This document shows positions 17,858 to 26,778 of a DNA stretch of 48,207 nt, piece after piece. Source of the stretch: Leptolyngbyaceae cyanobacterium MP9P1.79 (GTDB taxonomy: Bacteria; Cyanobacteriota; Cyanobacteriia; JARCMD01). Where the stretch lies: positions 1-48,207 of the forward strand of contig JARCMD010000079.1 in assembly GCA_030248885.1 (NCBI GenBank). The letters are read 5' to 3'. A program made the position numbers and the translations under genes. The notes below the pieces were generated by a model. It was given only the letters and a program-made list of their open reading frames with translations. It was not told the origin of the DNA and ran no database searches. The number at the start of each line of letters is the position of its first letter. Position 1 is the first letter of the stretch.

Positions 17858-19957
17858 TTAGGTCACTCCAGAGATGAGAACCAACCCTAGAACTGCACCG
17901 AAGATAATGAGGGCATAAAACTGGGCCCGCCCATTTTCCAGGTATTTCAAGCCCTCCCCTGTTACGAGGGTGACTAAGCCTGCCAAGTTTACCAAACCGT
18001 CCACGATGCGGACATCGACCTCTAGCACCTGTCGAGCCAGCCGACGACTCCCCATCACAAAAACGGCATTGTAAATGTCATCGATATACCACTTGTTTTT
18101 GGAAAGCTGGTATAACGCAGGAATTTTGGCGGCGATCGCGCTTGGGTCAATCTTGCGGGTCAGGTACATCAAGGAAGCCAGCGTGATTCCAATCAGGGCA
18201 ATACCTACAGAACTCGCCGCCATCACTAGGAACTCCGACCAGTCAAATGCCCCCAATTCCACAACCTCATGCACAACTTCAGTAGAAGGGTGAATAAACT
18301 CCTCAAAGTAATTGTGGAAGGGTGTACCAACCAAACCAATGAGGGCGGAAGGAACCGCTAGCACCAGCAGAGGCAAGGTCATTGTCAAAGGGGACTCGTG
18401 GGGAGCATGGCTGTGACTCTGTTCTGGGTGGTCATGGTCATCGTGACCATGATCGTCATGGGTATGGTCTGAGGCAACCATCAACTCTTGGGGATTCATT
18501 GCTCCTGGGCCAAAAGCTAACCCTAGGGACTGGAGCTTTTCTGCCTTGATTTGGTTGCGAACAGCGCTGTCATTGCCTCTAAAGGAACCTTCAAAGGTCG
18601 AGAAGTACATCCGAAACATATAGAAGGCAGTGATCCCAGCGGTAACCCAGCCCACTGCCCAAAAGATAGGGTTGGCCGTGAAAGCTGCCCCCAGAATTTC
18701 ATCCTTAGACCAAAATCCAGCGAAGGGAGGAATACCAGAGATCGCTAGGGTGCCGACAAAGAAAGTGCCTGCCGTAATGGGCATGTACTTCCGCAGTCCA
18801 CCCATCAGCCGCATATCTTGGGCATAGGCGGGGTCGTGTCCCACCACATCTTCCATGCCGTGAATCACAGAGCCAGATCCCAGGAACATCATTGCTTTGA
18901 AGTAGGCGTGGGTCATCAGGTGAAACAGCCCAGCGGTGTAGGCTCCCACACCCATTGCCATCACCATGTAGCCAAGCTGAGACATGGTGGAGTAGGCGAG
19001 TCCCTTTTTGATGTCGTTTTGCGTGATGGCGATCGTCGCCCCCAAAAACGCAGTGAACGCTCCTGTCCAAGCAATGACATCCATCGCGATGGGAATGCCC
19101 TCGAATACAGGAAACATCCGAGCGATGAGAAACACGCCAGCGGCCACCATCGTTGCGGCATGGATCAGGGCTGAGATTGGTGTTGGTCCTTCCATGGCAT
19201 CGGGTAGCCAGACATGGAGGGGAAATTGAGCAGACTTGGCGACGGGGCCCAAAAACACCAGCACTGCGAATAGGGCTGCCAGTCCAGCACTGATCGAGCC
19301 AGATTGAACTAGATCTTGAAGGCGAGTCCCAATGACATCAAATTCAAAGCTATTGGTTGCCCAATAAAGGCCAAGAATGCCAAGTAACAAGCCGAAGTCA
19401 CCGACTCGATTGGTGACAAATGCCTTCTGACAGGCATCTGCTGCTGGTTTGCGATCGTACCAAAAGCCAATCAGGAGGTAGGAACACATTCCAACCAGTT
19501 CCCAGAAAACATAGACCTGCACCAAGTTTGGGCTGATCACCAAGCCCAGCATGGAAGAACTGAATAGACTGAGATAGGCATAAAAACGAATGTAGCCTGG
19601 ATCGTGGGCCATGTAACCGTCGGTGTAGACCATGACCAGAAACGCTACGGTTGTCACGATCACCAGCATCAATGCTGTCAGGTGATCGATCGTATAGCCC
19701 ATATTTAGATGAAAGGTGCCCGCCGCCGCCCATTCGATGATTTGGGTATAGGGGGCATGTCCCTGCAATTGACTCCACAACAGGGCGAAGGAGTAGGTCA
19801 TCGCTGCTCCAATTAAGGAGACGATAAATACAGAATTTCCTGACCGAAACCGATTTGTGAATTGATTAAATGAGAGCAGACCCAGCCCGACAAGCGTTGC
19901 ACCTACTAGGGGCAAGACTGGAATCAACCAAGCATATTGATAGAGCGGTTCCATCAC
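17858..19957 (-). CDS. ndhF1: NDH-1 subunit 5 (NdhF1 type)
   Basis: NdhF is the distal proton-pumping subunit of thylakoid NDH-1, with a long lateral helix. The 699-residue protein shows the family motifs DHLTALMLVIVTTVAFLVM, FWELVGMCSYLLIGFW, KSAQFPLHVWLPDAMEGPTP with HAATMVAAG, and KKGLAYSTMSQLGYM. Between residues about 494 and 518 it carries a histidine/aspartate-rich loop with nine histidines in 23 residues (HDDHGHDDHDH at its centre). Downstream, after a terminator-like hairpin, comes ndhD1. Confidence 0.95.
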   Translation of the reverse strand: MMEPLYQYAWLIPVLPLVGATLVGLGLLSFNQFTNRFRSGNSVFIVSLIGAAMTYSFALLWSQLQGHAPYTQIIEWAAAGTFHLNMGYTIDHLTALMLVIVTTVAFLVMVYTDGYMAHDPGYIRFYAYLSLFSSSMLGLVISPNLVQVYVFWELVGMCSYLLIGFWYDRKPAADACQKAFVTNRVGDFGLLLGILGLYWATNSFEFDVIGTRLQDLVQSGSISAGLAALFAVLVFLGPVAKSAQFPLHVWLPDAMEGPTPISALIHAATMVAAGVFLIARMFPVFEGIPIAMDVIAWTGAFTAFLGATIAITQNDIKKGLAYSTMSQLGYMVMAMGVGAYTAGLFHLMTHAYFKAMMFLGSGSVIHGMEDVVGHDPAYAQDMRLMGGLRKYMPITAGTFFVGTLAISGIPPFAGFWSKDEILGAAFTANPIFWAVGWVTAGITAFYMFRMYFSTFEGSFRGNDSAVRNQIKAEKLQSLGLAFGPGAMNPQELMVASDHTHDDHGHDDHDHPEQSHSHAPHESPLTMTLPLLVLAVPSALIGLVGTPFHNYFEEFIHPSTEVVHEVVELGAFDWSEFLVMAASSVGIALIGITLASLMYLTRKIDPSAIAAKIPALYQLSKNKWYIDDIYNAVFVMGSRRLARQVLEVDVRIVDGLVNLAGLVTLVTGEGLKYLENGRAQFYALIIFGAVLGLVLISGVT

Positions 19958-20285
19958 TTCTACCTTAGTAATATTTGCCTACTGAAGTCGCAAAACCGTT
20001 TACATTGTGACACACGATTTAGAGCCGTAACCATAGTCCAAAAACCATAGTTAATTAATACTTTTGAATAAAAAATACGCAAAAGTTAATCAGCTTAATT
20101 GATAAGCTACTTACAGCTTTTGCTAATCTCTTCGGCATTGAGAAGGAATTTTCTCAGATGTTTGCAACGAGTAAGTTTTTATGGGTAAGTAAGCTTGCTT
20201 GGGTGACAACGTTAAGTTGACGTTTCGATCGGTCGCCTATTCAATACAAACGTACTAATGTTTATTTATTTAATGAGGAGCAAAA
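19958..20285. other. Divergent intergenic region, ndhF1 / VOC gene
   Basis: This 328-base AT-rich region holds the promoters of ndhF1 (leftward) and the VOC gene (rightward). Short direct repeats AACCATAGT occur near 20030 and 20043. Nothing else was recognised. Confidence 0.4.
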
Positions 20286-20675
20286 TTGGTTAAATTCTCT
20301 TACACAATCCTCTACGTCCCAGACGTTACGCAGGCAGTTGCTTTTTACGAGCAGGCATTTGGCTTGAAACGACGGTTTATCCATGAGAGCAACCAGTATG
20401 CCGAGATGGAAACAGGGGGGACAGCACTCTCCTTTGCGGCTAATGAATTGGCACTGTCCAACCTTCCTGAAGGGTTTCAAGAGAACAGTCGATCGGTTCT
20501 TCCCGCTGGAATTGAGATTGGTTTTGTAGTGGAGAATGTGCCAGCCGCTTTTGCTAAGGCTGTGGAGGCTGGGGCAATGGCTGTGGTGGAACCAAAAGTC
20601 AAGCCTTGGGGACAAACAGTCGCGTATGTCCGAGATTTAGATGGCATTTTGGTTGAGATTTGCAGTGCTATGTAG
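20286..20675 (+). CDS. VOC (glyoxalase/bleomycin-resistance fold) family protein
   Basis: The 129-residue protein has the two beta-alpha-beta-beta-beta modules of the vicinal oxygen chelate fold: VKFSYTILYVPDVTQAVAFY with the AFGLKRRFIHE turn, and IEIGFVVENVPAAFAKAVEA with GQTVAYVRDLDGILVEI. A conserved Glu closes the second module, but the first-strand histidine typical of glyoxalase I is missing, so true lactoylglutathione lyase activity is doubtful. The start is a TTG at 20286 with a strong GAGGAG six bases upstream. An ATG at 20272 is out of frame. A terminator-like hairpin lies downstream. Confidence 0.85.
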   Translation: MVKFSYTILYVPDVTQAVAFYEQAFGLKRRFIHESNQYAEMETGGTALSFAANELALSNLPEGFQENSRSVLPAGIEIGFVVENVPAAFAKAVEAGAMAVVEPKVKPWGQTVAYVRDLDGILVEICSAM

Positions 20676-20727
20676 AGTGTATGGGGTGGATATAAGATTT
20701 TCAAGGAAAATTCACCCCCGCACAGAC

Positions 20728-20754
20728 AAGGCATTCCCTGGTATGGCCTTTTTT
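20728..20754 (+). terminator. Terminator after the VOC gene
   Basis: AAGGCAT and ATGGCCTT form a short bulged stem around a TCCCTGGT loop, followed directly by TTTTTT on the plus strand. Confidence 0.6.
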
Positions 20755-20780
20755 GGAAATAGCCTAAAACTTAAAACAGA

Positions 20781-20794
20781 CCTGGTATGCCAGG
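20781..20794 (-). terminator. Short terminator-like hairpin after the thioredoxin gene
   Basis: CCTGG/CCAGG with a four-base loop lies 9 bases beyond the thioredoxin stop. On the minus strand T-rich sequence (TGTTTTAAGTTTT) follows. Confidence 0.45.
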
Positions 20795-20802
20795 AGAATT
20801 GA

Positions 20803-21138
20803 TCAGGCAGAGTAGATGCTGCTAACCAGGACTTGTTCCAGAGCTTTTTGAAGATCGTCGCGTCCATGAAACCGATCGATGCGATGACAAACTTTTTCTT
20901 GCTCAAACAAAATCAGGGTCGGTAAGGTGGTGAGTTTATATTTGCTCGCGAGTTTGAGGTTTTCATCGGCATTGATGCTGACGACTTTAATCCGATCGCC
21001 CCACTCAGCTTGCAGTTTGATCAAAATTTGAGGGGTGAGACGACACAATCCACACCACGGGGCCCAGAAGTTGACCAAAACTAAATTTGACGACTCTAAA
21101 ACTTCCTGGGTGAATGTTTTTTCGCTAACTGCCAGCAT
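20803..21138 (-). CDS. Thioredoxin with atypical WCGLC site (TrxC-like)
   Basis: The 111-residue protein has a complete thioredoxin fold: VLVNFWAPWCGLCRLTPQIL, then VSINADENLKLASKYKLTTLPTLILF with the cis-proline. The active site is Trp-Cys-Gly-Leu-Cys in place of WCGPC. To my knowledge this variant marks the cyanobacterial TrxC group, reported to be atypical in redox activity. It lies just downstream of the Z-ISO gene on the same strand but 56 bases away, possibly co-transcribed. No signal peptide is visible, so it is cytoplasmic. Confidence 0.88.
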   Translation of the reverse strand: MLAVSEKTFTQEVLESSNLVLVNFWAPWCGLCRLTPQILIKLQAEWGDRIKVVSINADENLKLASKYKLTTLPTLILFEQEKVCHRIDRFHGRDDLQKALEQVLVSSIYSA

Positions 21139-21194
21139 GATCCCTCTAAGATGATCTTTCTAAAGTTATTGTTAAATCTTTTCTTGGGATCATG

Positions 21195-21908
21195 CTACCA
21201 GTCTAGGTTTCCCGTCGCACGAATCAAAATTGGATGTGCCCACCAAAAAATCCCAATAAAAATTGCTATGCCTATGTAGGCAGGACGGATAAACTCTTGC
21301 CAGTTAAGGACTTGGCGACCCTGAATCACTGCCAGGAAAGGAATTACTGACGTGTGAGATTTCAGGGTTTCAAAGGATTCTCCAAAGCGTTGCTGAAGTC
21401 GCCGATCGCCATGCCAAACTCCAAATAGATGATATAGAACCAATCCCATAGAGGTAACGAGGGTAAAACTGGTGCCCAGCCACAGAGTATGGGCAATGCA
21501 CCAAATTACCTGTCCGACCATTTGCGGATGGCGCGTGATGCGAATGATCCCCGTCTCAAATAAATGGACGGCTGGCTTTTGAATCGCTGCAATTTCTAAA
21601 AGATTAAAAGTTGCTGGATAGAGAAATACGAAGGAAATTGCAGACAGAACCCATACGGTGGGAATTACTCCGGGCACTCCCTGCACTTGCCAAAGTTGCA
21701 GTCCATCGTAGCGGTGGTTGAAGAAGTAAATGAGCATCACCCCCGCTAAGCTTAGGCTCACTAAAGCGAACAAAACACGGTAAAACCTGGCACCCAGGTA
21801 TTTTTCTGCCCAAGGGCGTAAAGCGGCAAGTCCGCTGTGGGCGAGGGCAAAGCACAGTAGCAGCCCCAGCATGATGAAGTGACTAGGTGTGAGCCAACTG
21901 TAAAGCAT
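21195..21908 (-). CDS. 15-cis-zeta-carotene isomerase (Z-ISO), NnrU family
   Basis: Z-ISO isomerises the 15-cis bond of zeta-carotene in carotenoid synthesis and is a haem b membrane enzyme in plants. The 237-residue protein has about six membrane segments and retains the blocks shared with plant Z-ISO: AHSGLAALRPWAEKYLGARF, FNHRYDGLQLWQVQG, YPATFNLLEIAAI, IRITRHPQMVGQ and FGVWHGDRRL. The histidines in HSGL and RHPQM are candidate haem ligands. The general annotation NnrU family protein also applies. It begins 29 bases after the kinase gene and probably shares its transcript. Confidence 0.88.
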   Translation of the reverse strand: MLYSWLTPSHFIMLGLLLCFALAHSGLAALRPWAEKYLGARFYRVLFALVSLSLAGVMLIYFFNHRYDGLQLWQVQGVPGVIPTVWVLSAISFVFLYPATFNLLEIAAIQKPAVHLFETGIIRITRHPQMVGQVIWCIAHTLWLGTSFTLVTSMGLVLYHLFGVWHGDRRLQQRFGESFETLKSHTSVIPFLAVIQGRQVLNWQEFIRPAYIGIAIFIGIFWWAHPILIRATGNLDW

Positions 21909-21937
21909 AGAGGGGAAAGAATATAGGGGGAAAATCG

Positions 21938-23818
21938 CTAGAACAGGAGATCGATCTCTAGCTGGCTTAAGTCCACAGTATACAAATTTCCGTTACCCTG
22001 AGCGTGATCCCAGGTTGAAAGAAAGAGGTTGTGGGGATGCTGAGCGACGATCGCTATTGCCAGGGTGGTTGACCCCGACTTGGTGAGTGGGCGATCGATC
22101 CACCCTACCTGTTGACCTAATTCATTAATTAAAATAATTTGCCCTTGGGCATCTGCTAAGACATAACCCCAGGATGCGGCAGTCACCAATTTCGGGGCGA
22201 TAGGGACACTTACCCGTGTGATGCGAAAGGGTTTCATGTCAATGAGCAGGATTGAGGTAGGGTGCTGTTGATCTACTGCCAGAAATCGGTAGGGAACAGT
22301 GCTAGGAGTTAGATGTTGCAGAGGGACTGGCAATTTCCACACTCCGATCGCGTTGCCCCGGCGGGTAAAAAATTCAAACAAGGTATGGGAGGAACCAGGC
22401 TCTAACTTGGAGATGAGAACCAGGTGACGGGAGTCTAGAAAGTACAATTTGGATGCGGTCGATACTGTGGGGAGCGATCGGGTGCTGCTAAGTTGCGCGA
22501 GTGATCGGGGTTGAGTCCAGTGCCAGCAGTTAAGCGTGCTGACAGGGCTGAATTGGGCTGGATTGGAGTAAATGGAACATGTGGCGAACCAATGTCCCGT
22601 AGGATCAAGGGCCACGATCGAGTCAGTATCAAGGTGGACGATCGTCCCTGGATCGGTCATGGGATCTAGCGGCAGGAGATAAATCGATCGGGGAGTGATG
22701 GCAAAACATCCTGGAGGACGAATCGCCAGTTCTTGCAACGGTTCTGTCAGTTGGGTCAACAGATAGGGGTCAGTGTTGCTCGTCCCATAGGATTGTCCTA
22801 GCTCAATCTGGCTTCCCTGCTGTGTCTTGGACGCTCGATAAATTCTAGGAAACAGGGCAGATTGATGATTTTCAGCAGTTGTAGATTGGAGCGATGAAGC
22901 TGCTAGATGATCAATGGGTACAGTGAGGGGCTGGGATTGGCAATTGGTAAGGCTACAACTTGATAAGGTTAGGGAGGGTTGCCCCAGGGGTAACGTCTGT
23001 TGGGTAGCTTCCAGGGTAACGATCGCCTGCTCAAGGGCTAGGAGCATTTCTGTGGCTGAATGAAAGCGGCGAGCGGGCAATTTTTGGAGGGCACGGAGAA
23101 TTACAGGCTGCAACGGAGCGGGGATCATGGCTGGCAATACCACAGGGCGGTTTAGATGTGCTGACATTAAATCAGCAGGAACCCCTGAGAAGGGACGATC
23201 GCCTACTAACAGTTCAAACAACAGCACCCCGATCGCATAGAGATCAGACGAGGGAAAATACTGTCCATAGAATCGCTCTGGGGCCATGTAGGCAGGTGAC
23301 CCGGTGCTGGTGCTGGATTCTTGCCCCAAACTTTGTCCCAGGCGGGCAATGCCAAAATCAGAGATGCGGGCAGTCCACCCTTGGGCGTTGATATTTAAGA
23401 GAATATTTTCTGGCTTGATGTCGCAGTGAATAATGTTGCGATCGTGGGCATGGGCCAATCCTGCCAATAACTCCATGACTAAGCGCAGACCCTGAGCGAG
23501 GGTTAACCCGCTCTCGCCTTCCATCAGATGGCGAAGGGTGCCGCCTTCACAATAATCCATGACCAAGCAGCGACCGTTGCGCGTGTGTTCTAAGGCTTGA
23601 CATGTCACGATATTGGGGTGCTGTAAGCTCAGCAAAAACCGGAGTTCCCGCAGGAATTTATGGGTGGGAAATCGCTGGTGGTCTAAGCTCTTCAGCGCTA
23701 CTAAGCGGCCCGTTTTGTGATGAACGGCACAATAAACTCGACCGAACTGCCCCTGTCCAATCAGCCCCAAGACTCGATACTTAGAGCGCTTAAGCTCGCT
23801 GATGGGACTCTTTAACAC
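21938..23818 (-). CDS. Serine/threonine protein kinase with C-terminal beta-propeller-like region
   Basis: The 626-residue protein starts with a PknB/Hanks-type kinase domain (about residues 12-270): glycine loop GQGQFGRVY, K43 (VALKSL), E58, the catalytic loop HCDIKPEN with D133, DFG at 154-156 and the SPAYMAPERF segment. C132 replaces the usual Arg of HRD, so it is a non-RD kinase, whose activation need not involve activation-loop phosphorylation. A Ser/Thr/Gln-rich linker (about 285-370) is followed by a region with repeated beta-strand patterns such as LDPTGHWFATCS, LYFLDSRHLVLIS and LVTAASWGYVLADAQGQIIL, which looks like a WD40-type propeller. No membrane segment is obvious. Confidence 0.9.
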   Translation of the reverse strand: MLKSPISELKRSKYRVLGLIGQGQFGRVYCAVHHKTGRLVALKSLDHQRFPTHKFLRELRFLLSLQHPNIVTCQALEHTRNGRCLVMDYCEGGTLRHLMEGESGLTLAQGLRLVMELLAGLAHAHDRNIIHCDIKPENILLNINAQGWTARISDFGIARLGQSLGQESSTSTGSPAYMAPERFYGQYFPSSDLYAIGVLLFELLVGDRPFSGVPADLMSAHLNRPVVLPAMIPAPLQPVILRALQKLPARRFHSATEMLLALEQAIVTLEATQQTLPLGQPSLTLSSCSLTNCQSQPLTVPIDHLAASSLQSTTAENHQSALFPRIYRASKTQQGSQIELGQSYGTSNTDPYLLTQLTEPLQELAIRPPGCFAITPRSIYLLPLDPMTDPGTIVHLDTDSIVALDPTGHWFATCSIYSNPAQFSPVSTLNCWHWTQPRSLAQLSSTRSLPTVSTASKLYFLDSRHLVLISKLEPGSSHTLFEFFTRRGNAIGVWKLPVPLQHLTPSTVPYRFLAVDQQHPTSILLIDMKPFRITRVSVPIAPKLVTAASWGYVLADAQGQIILINELGQQVGWIDRPLTKSGSTTLAIAIVAQHPHNLFLSTWDHAQGNGNLYTVDLSQLEIDLLF

Positions 23819-23967
23819 GACTAATTAGGGATTTAATGATGAAGAGAATCTGAGATGTCGGGAAAGGCAAGTTCGATAAGCTAAGCCTATGATTCCCATA
23901 AAAGTCTCCCAATATACAGCTTACTCTACTGCGATCGGTGTTGTGAGGGTATGACAGACCCACAAAT

Positions 23968-25305
23968 TTATGTGCCGACTAAAAGTGATGTCCTTGCGTG
24001 AAATCCCTCCTGGGTGAGAGCAGCGACCGTAGCTTGGGGATTTTGTACTTTAAATTGGCCACCCAGCCGGATAAACTGTCGGCGATTGAGGTCAGACACG
24101 ATCGCCACCACAGGGATCTTGGCTTTTTCGTCCTCTCCACGTTGTTCCTTGAGGATGTTTCGCAACTTATCGCACGCCATGTAGTCCCCTGCATCCTTGG
24201 GTTCCAGTTCCACCATCACCATCTGCACTTGGTCGATCGGCTCTGCATCTTCGATGATGAACTGGACTTGCTCATCCCGCCGATCGACCTTGCCCCACAC
24301 CATGAGACGAGCATCTGCCACGATATATTCCTTAATCCGTGCAAAGGACTTGGGAAACACTACAGCTTCTGTATGTCCGCTCAGATCCTCGATTTGTAGA
24401 ATTGCCATGGAGTCGCCTTTTTTGGTCACCACAGGCTTGACGCTGGTGAGCATGACGATCGCGCTCAGGATGCGATCGTCGGGTTGATCTTCCAAGTCGC
24501 TCAGATTGACAGGGGCGAGAATCCGAGCAGATTGCTGCACTGATTTCAAGGGATGGTCGGAAATGTAAAAGCCCAGCAACTCCTTCTCTAACCGCAACTT
24601 TTCTTGTTTAGGGAAGTCTTCGACAGTTGGGGCTTTGGGGGCCTCGAACCCGGCACTAGATTTTTGCTTCTGGGTGTCGCCCATGAGATCGAACAAGCTG
24701 CCCTGACCGCTCAGCCGATCTTTGGCTCGAGATTGGGCCCAATCCAGCACCAAATCCAGGTCATGCACCAGTTGATTCCGATTGAGGCTGATGCAATCAA
24801 AGGCACCACACTGAATCAATGCCTCTAGAGCGCGGCGGTTAACGGCACGGGGATCAATCCGATCGCATAAATCTGCTAAAGAGATAAACTTCCCGCCTAC
24901 GTCTCGGACTTTGAGGAGACTTTCGATCGCCCCCTCTCCCACACTTCTCACGGCCGATAGCCCGAACAAAATACTGTTTTCCAGAGGTGTAAAATCCACC
25001 CCGGAGCGATTAATGTCCGGCGGCTCCACCTGGATATTTAAGCTCAAACAGTTAGCAATGTATTTTTGCACTTTGTCCTGATCCCCACTATTTGAGGTCA
25101 GCAACGCCGCCATATACTCTGTAGGATAATTTGCCTTCAAGTAAGCGGTTTGATAGGTGACATAGCCATAGGCGGTGGAGTGGGATTTATTGAAGCAGTT
25201 TGAGGCAACTAATCCGCTTGACAACACAAAATTGTGATCCTGTTCTACGCCAATGTCGTAAACAGGCTGGATTCCCAAAGAGCGGCGATCGATGATTTTA
25301 GCCAT
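23968..25305 (-). CDS. dnaE-C: DNA polymerase III alpha subunit, C-terminal half with split-intein C part
   Basis: The product is a 445-residue precursor. Residues 1-36 are the intein C part (MAKIIDRRSLGIQPVYDIGV, then the DHNF block and the terminal ASN), followed by the +1 Cys of the extein (CFNKSHS). After trans-splicing, the 409-residue extein joins the DnaE-N extein. It contains the end of the Pol III palm/fingers region (STAYGYVTYQTAYLKANYP), helix-hairpin-helix (VRSVGEGAIESLL), OB fold (VMLTSVKPVVTKKGDSM) and a C-terminal tail. The ATG at 25305 gives the standard 36-residue intein half; the frame continues to a TTG at 25368 with no support. It lies in the same unit as dnaE-N, 78 bases after the Uma2 gene. 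Confidence 0.95.
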   Translation of the reverse strand: MAKIIDRRSLGIQPVYDIGVEQDHNFVLSSGLVASNCFNKSHSTAYGYVTYQTAYLKANYPTEYMAALLTSNSGDQDKVQKYIANCLSLNIQVEPPDINRSGVDFTPLENSILFGLSAVRSVGEGAIESLLKVRDVGGKFISLADLCDRIDPRAVNRRALEALIQCGAFDCISLNRNQLVHDLDLVLDWAQSRAKDRLSGQGSLFDLMGDTQKQKSSAGFEAPKAPTVEDFPKQEKLRLEKELLGFYISDHPLKSVQQSARILAPVNLSDLEDQPDDRILSAIVMLTSVKPVVTKKGDSMAILQIEDLSGHTEAVVFPKSFARIKEYIVADARLMVWGKVDRRDEQVQFIIEDAEPIDQVQMVMVELEPKDAGDYMACDKLRNILKEQRGEDEKAKIPVVAIVSDLNRRQFIRLGGQFKVQNPQATVAALTQEGFHARTSLLVGT

Positions 25306-25383
25306 AAACCTAAATTTAAATTCCTTAGTTTTAATATCTAACAACCTTTGCAAGGTAGATCCCTTCAAGGTTCTACAAAAATT

Positions 25384-26067
25384 TCAGCGTCCCAGTTCTG
25401 AATTTTGTAACTCTTGCTGCACCCAAGCGCGTAATGCTTTGCTAGCTCCCACTTCGTCAACCTGGCATTGCTCTAAAAACTCATACAACCGCGATTTTGG
25501 GACGTTGGGAAATGTTGGACTCGCTTCCACTTCTGCATATTGCTGCCCTTGGAGATGGTGAATGCGTAACACTTGACCATTGAAGCGCCAAAACTCAGGG
25601 ATTCCGATCGCCGCATAGAGTCGGGGTTTATTAATATCAGTGTGGGTGATGTCAACTTCTACAACTAAGTCAGGAGGAGGATCTTGGGCAAAGTCTATTT
25701 TTTTTCCTGTAACGCTGGGTTGATTTTGAATATAGTAAGCCCTATCAGGTTCGGGGCTTTTGTTTAGGTCTGGGTAGGTGAGGGTGGTCGATCCCATAGA
25801 CTTAATTTTTAAGCCCAACTCTTCTACCAAAACCCGAATGAAGAGTCCAATCCATTCGCCAAAGTTTTCGTGTTCTGCTGAGGGCATCGTAATCTCCAAA
25901 GTGCCATCGTCAAAGGTGAGCCGAGCCGATCGCCCCTCACCTAGTGCTTGGGAAATCTGTTGGTAGGCTTGCCAACTGAGGTTGTAAAACACAACCCGCC
26001 GCTCCCCCATGGGTTGGGGAATAGCTGACGGCACTGGAGTCGGGGTTTGGGGAGTGGTGCTAACCAT
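25384..26067 (-). CDS. Uma2 family (DUF820) PD-(D/E)XK-type protein, copy 2
   Basis: The 227-residue protein belongs to the Uma2 family, abundant in cyanobacteria and related by fold to restriction-type endonucleases; its biological role is unknown. The putative active site is in PDLVVEVDITHTDINK, followed by YAAIGIPEFWRF. The first ~60 residues are nearly identical to the neighbouring copy (RVVFYNLSWQAYQQIS, GEGRSARLTF), while the C-terminal half differs more, ending QELQNSELGR. AGGAA precedes the start at good spacing. It lies 22 bases after copy 1 and 78 bases before dnaE-C. Confidence 0.85.
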   Translation of the reverse strand: MVSTTPQTPTPVPSAIPQPMGERRVVFYNLSWQAYQQISQALGEGRSARLTFDDGTLEITMPSAEHENFGEWIGLFIRVLVEELGLKIKSMGSTTLTYPDLNKSPEPDRAYYIQNQPSVTGKKIDFAQDPPPDLVVEVDITHTDINKPRLYAAIGIPEFWRFNGQVLRIHHLQGQQYAEVEASPTFPNVPKSRLYEFLEQCQVDEVGASKALRAWVQQELQNSELGR

Positions 26068-26089
26068 AGGTATTTCCTACAAGGTAAAA

Positions 26090-26752
26090 CTAAAAGGTTT
26101 GTTGTATCCAAGCGCGCAGTCTTTTGCTTGCCTGTAGCTCACTTTGGCGACAATCTTCCAAAAACTGATAAAGGCGAGATTTTGGGACGTTGGGAAAGGT
26201 GGGGCTGCTTTCCACTTCTACGTAGTGCTGGGACTGAAGTTGATAGATTCGCAACTCTCGTCCGTTGTAGCGCCAAAACTCTGGAACTCCCATAGCTGCA
26301 TAGAGTTGGGGTTTATTAATATCCGTGTGGGTGATATCAACTTCCACGACTAAATCAGGTGCGGGATCTTGAGTCAGGTCAACTTTTTTGCCCGTAACTT
26401 TTGGCTGATTTTGGATGTAGTAAGCGTTATCGGGTTCTGCTCCTTGGTTCAAATTTGGGTAATCAAGAGTCGTTGATCCCATTGTTTTGACATCTATATT
26501 CAATTCTTCCAACAAAATATAGATGAAGCGTTCAATCAGCCTGAGTGCAGTTTCATGGTCTTCTAGGGGCATCGTAATCTCCAAAGTGCCGCGATCGAAG
26601 GTGAGCCGAGCCGATCGCCCCTCGCCTAGTGCTTTGGAAATCTGTTGGTAGGCTTGCCAACTGAGGTTGTAAAAGACAACCCGCCGCTCCCCCATGGGTT
26701 GGGGAATGGCTGACGGCACTGGAGTTGTGGTTTGGGGAGTGGTGCTAACCAT
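26090..26752 (-). CDS. Uma2 family (DUF820) PD-(D/E)XK-type protein, copy 1
   Basis: The 220-residue paralogue of the next gene has the same N-terminal block and the conserved PDLVVEVDITHTDINK then YAAMGVPEFWRY. The tandem pair arose by duplication; DNA similarity is strongest over the first ~190 bases and the intergenic ends. GGAG lies eight bases before the ATG. It starts 26 bases after the dnaE-N stop codon. Nothing shows that it acts on the intein; its position, where a homing endonuclease domain would sit in an unsplit intein, is what makes it notable. Confidence 0.85.
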   Translation of the reverse strand: MVSTTPQTTTPVPSAIPQPMGERRVVFYNLSWQAYQQISKALGEGRSARLTFDRGTLEITMPLEDHETALRLIERFIYILLEELNIDVKTMGSTTLDYPNLNQGAEPDNAYYIQNQPKVTGKKVDLTQDPAPDLVVEVDITHTDINKPQLYAAMGVPEFWRYNGRELRIYQLQSQHYVEVESSPTFPNVPKSRLYQFLEDCRQSELQASKRLRAWIQQTF

Positions 26753-26778
26753 GAGGGTTCTCCATCGGGGAAATTGAA

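Noticed and set aside
25306-25368. A 21-codon upstream extension of dnaE-C (LKGSTLQRLLDIKTKEF)
   Set aside because: It begins with TTG and lacks a ribosome site. The ATG at 25305 gives the standard 36-residue intein C part.
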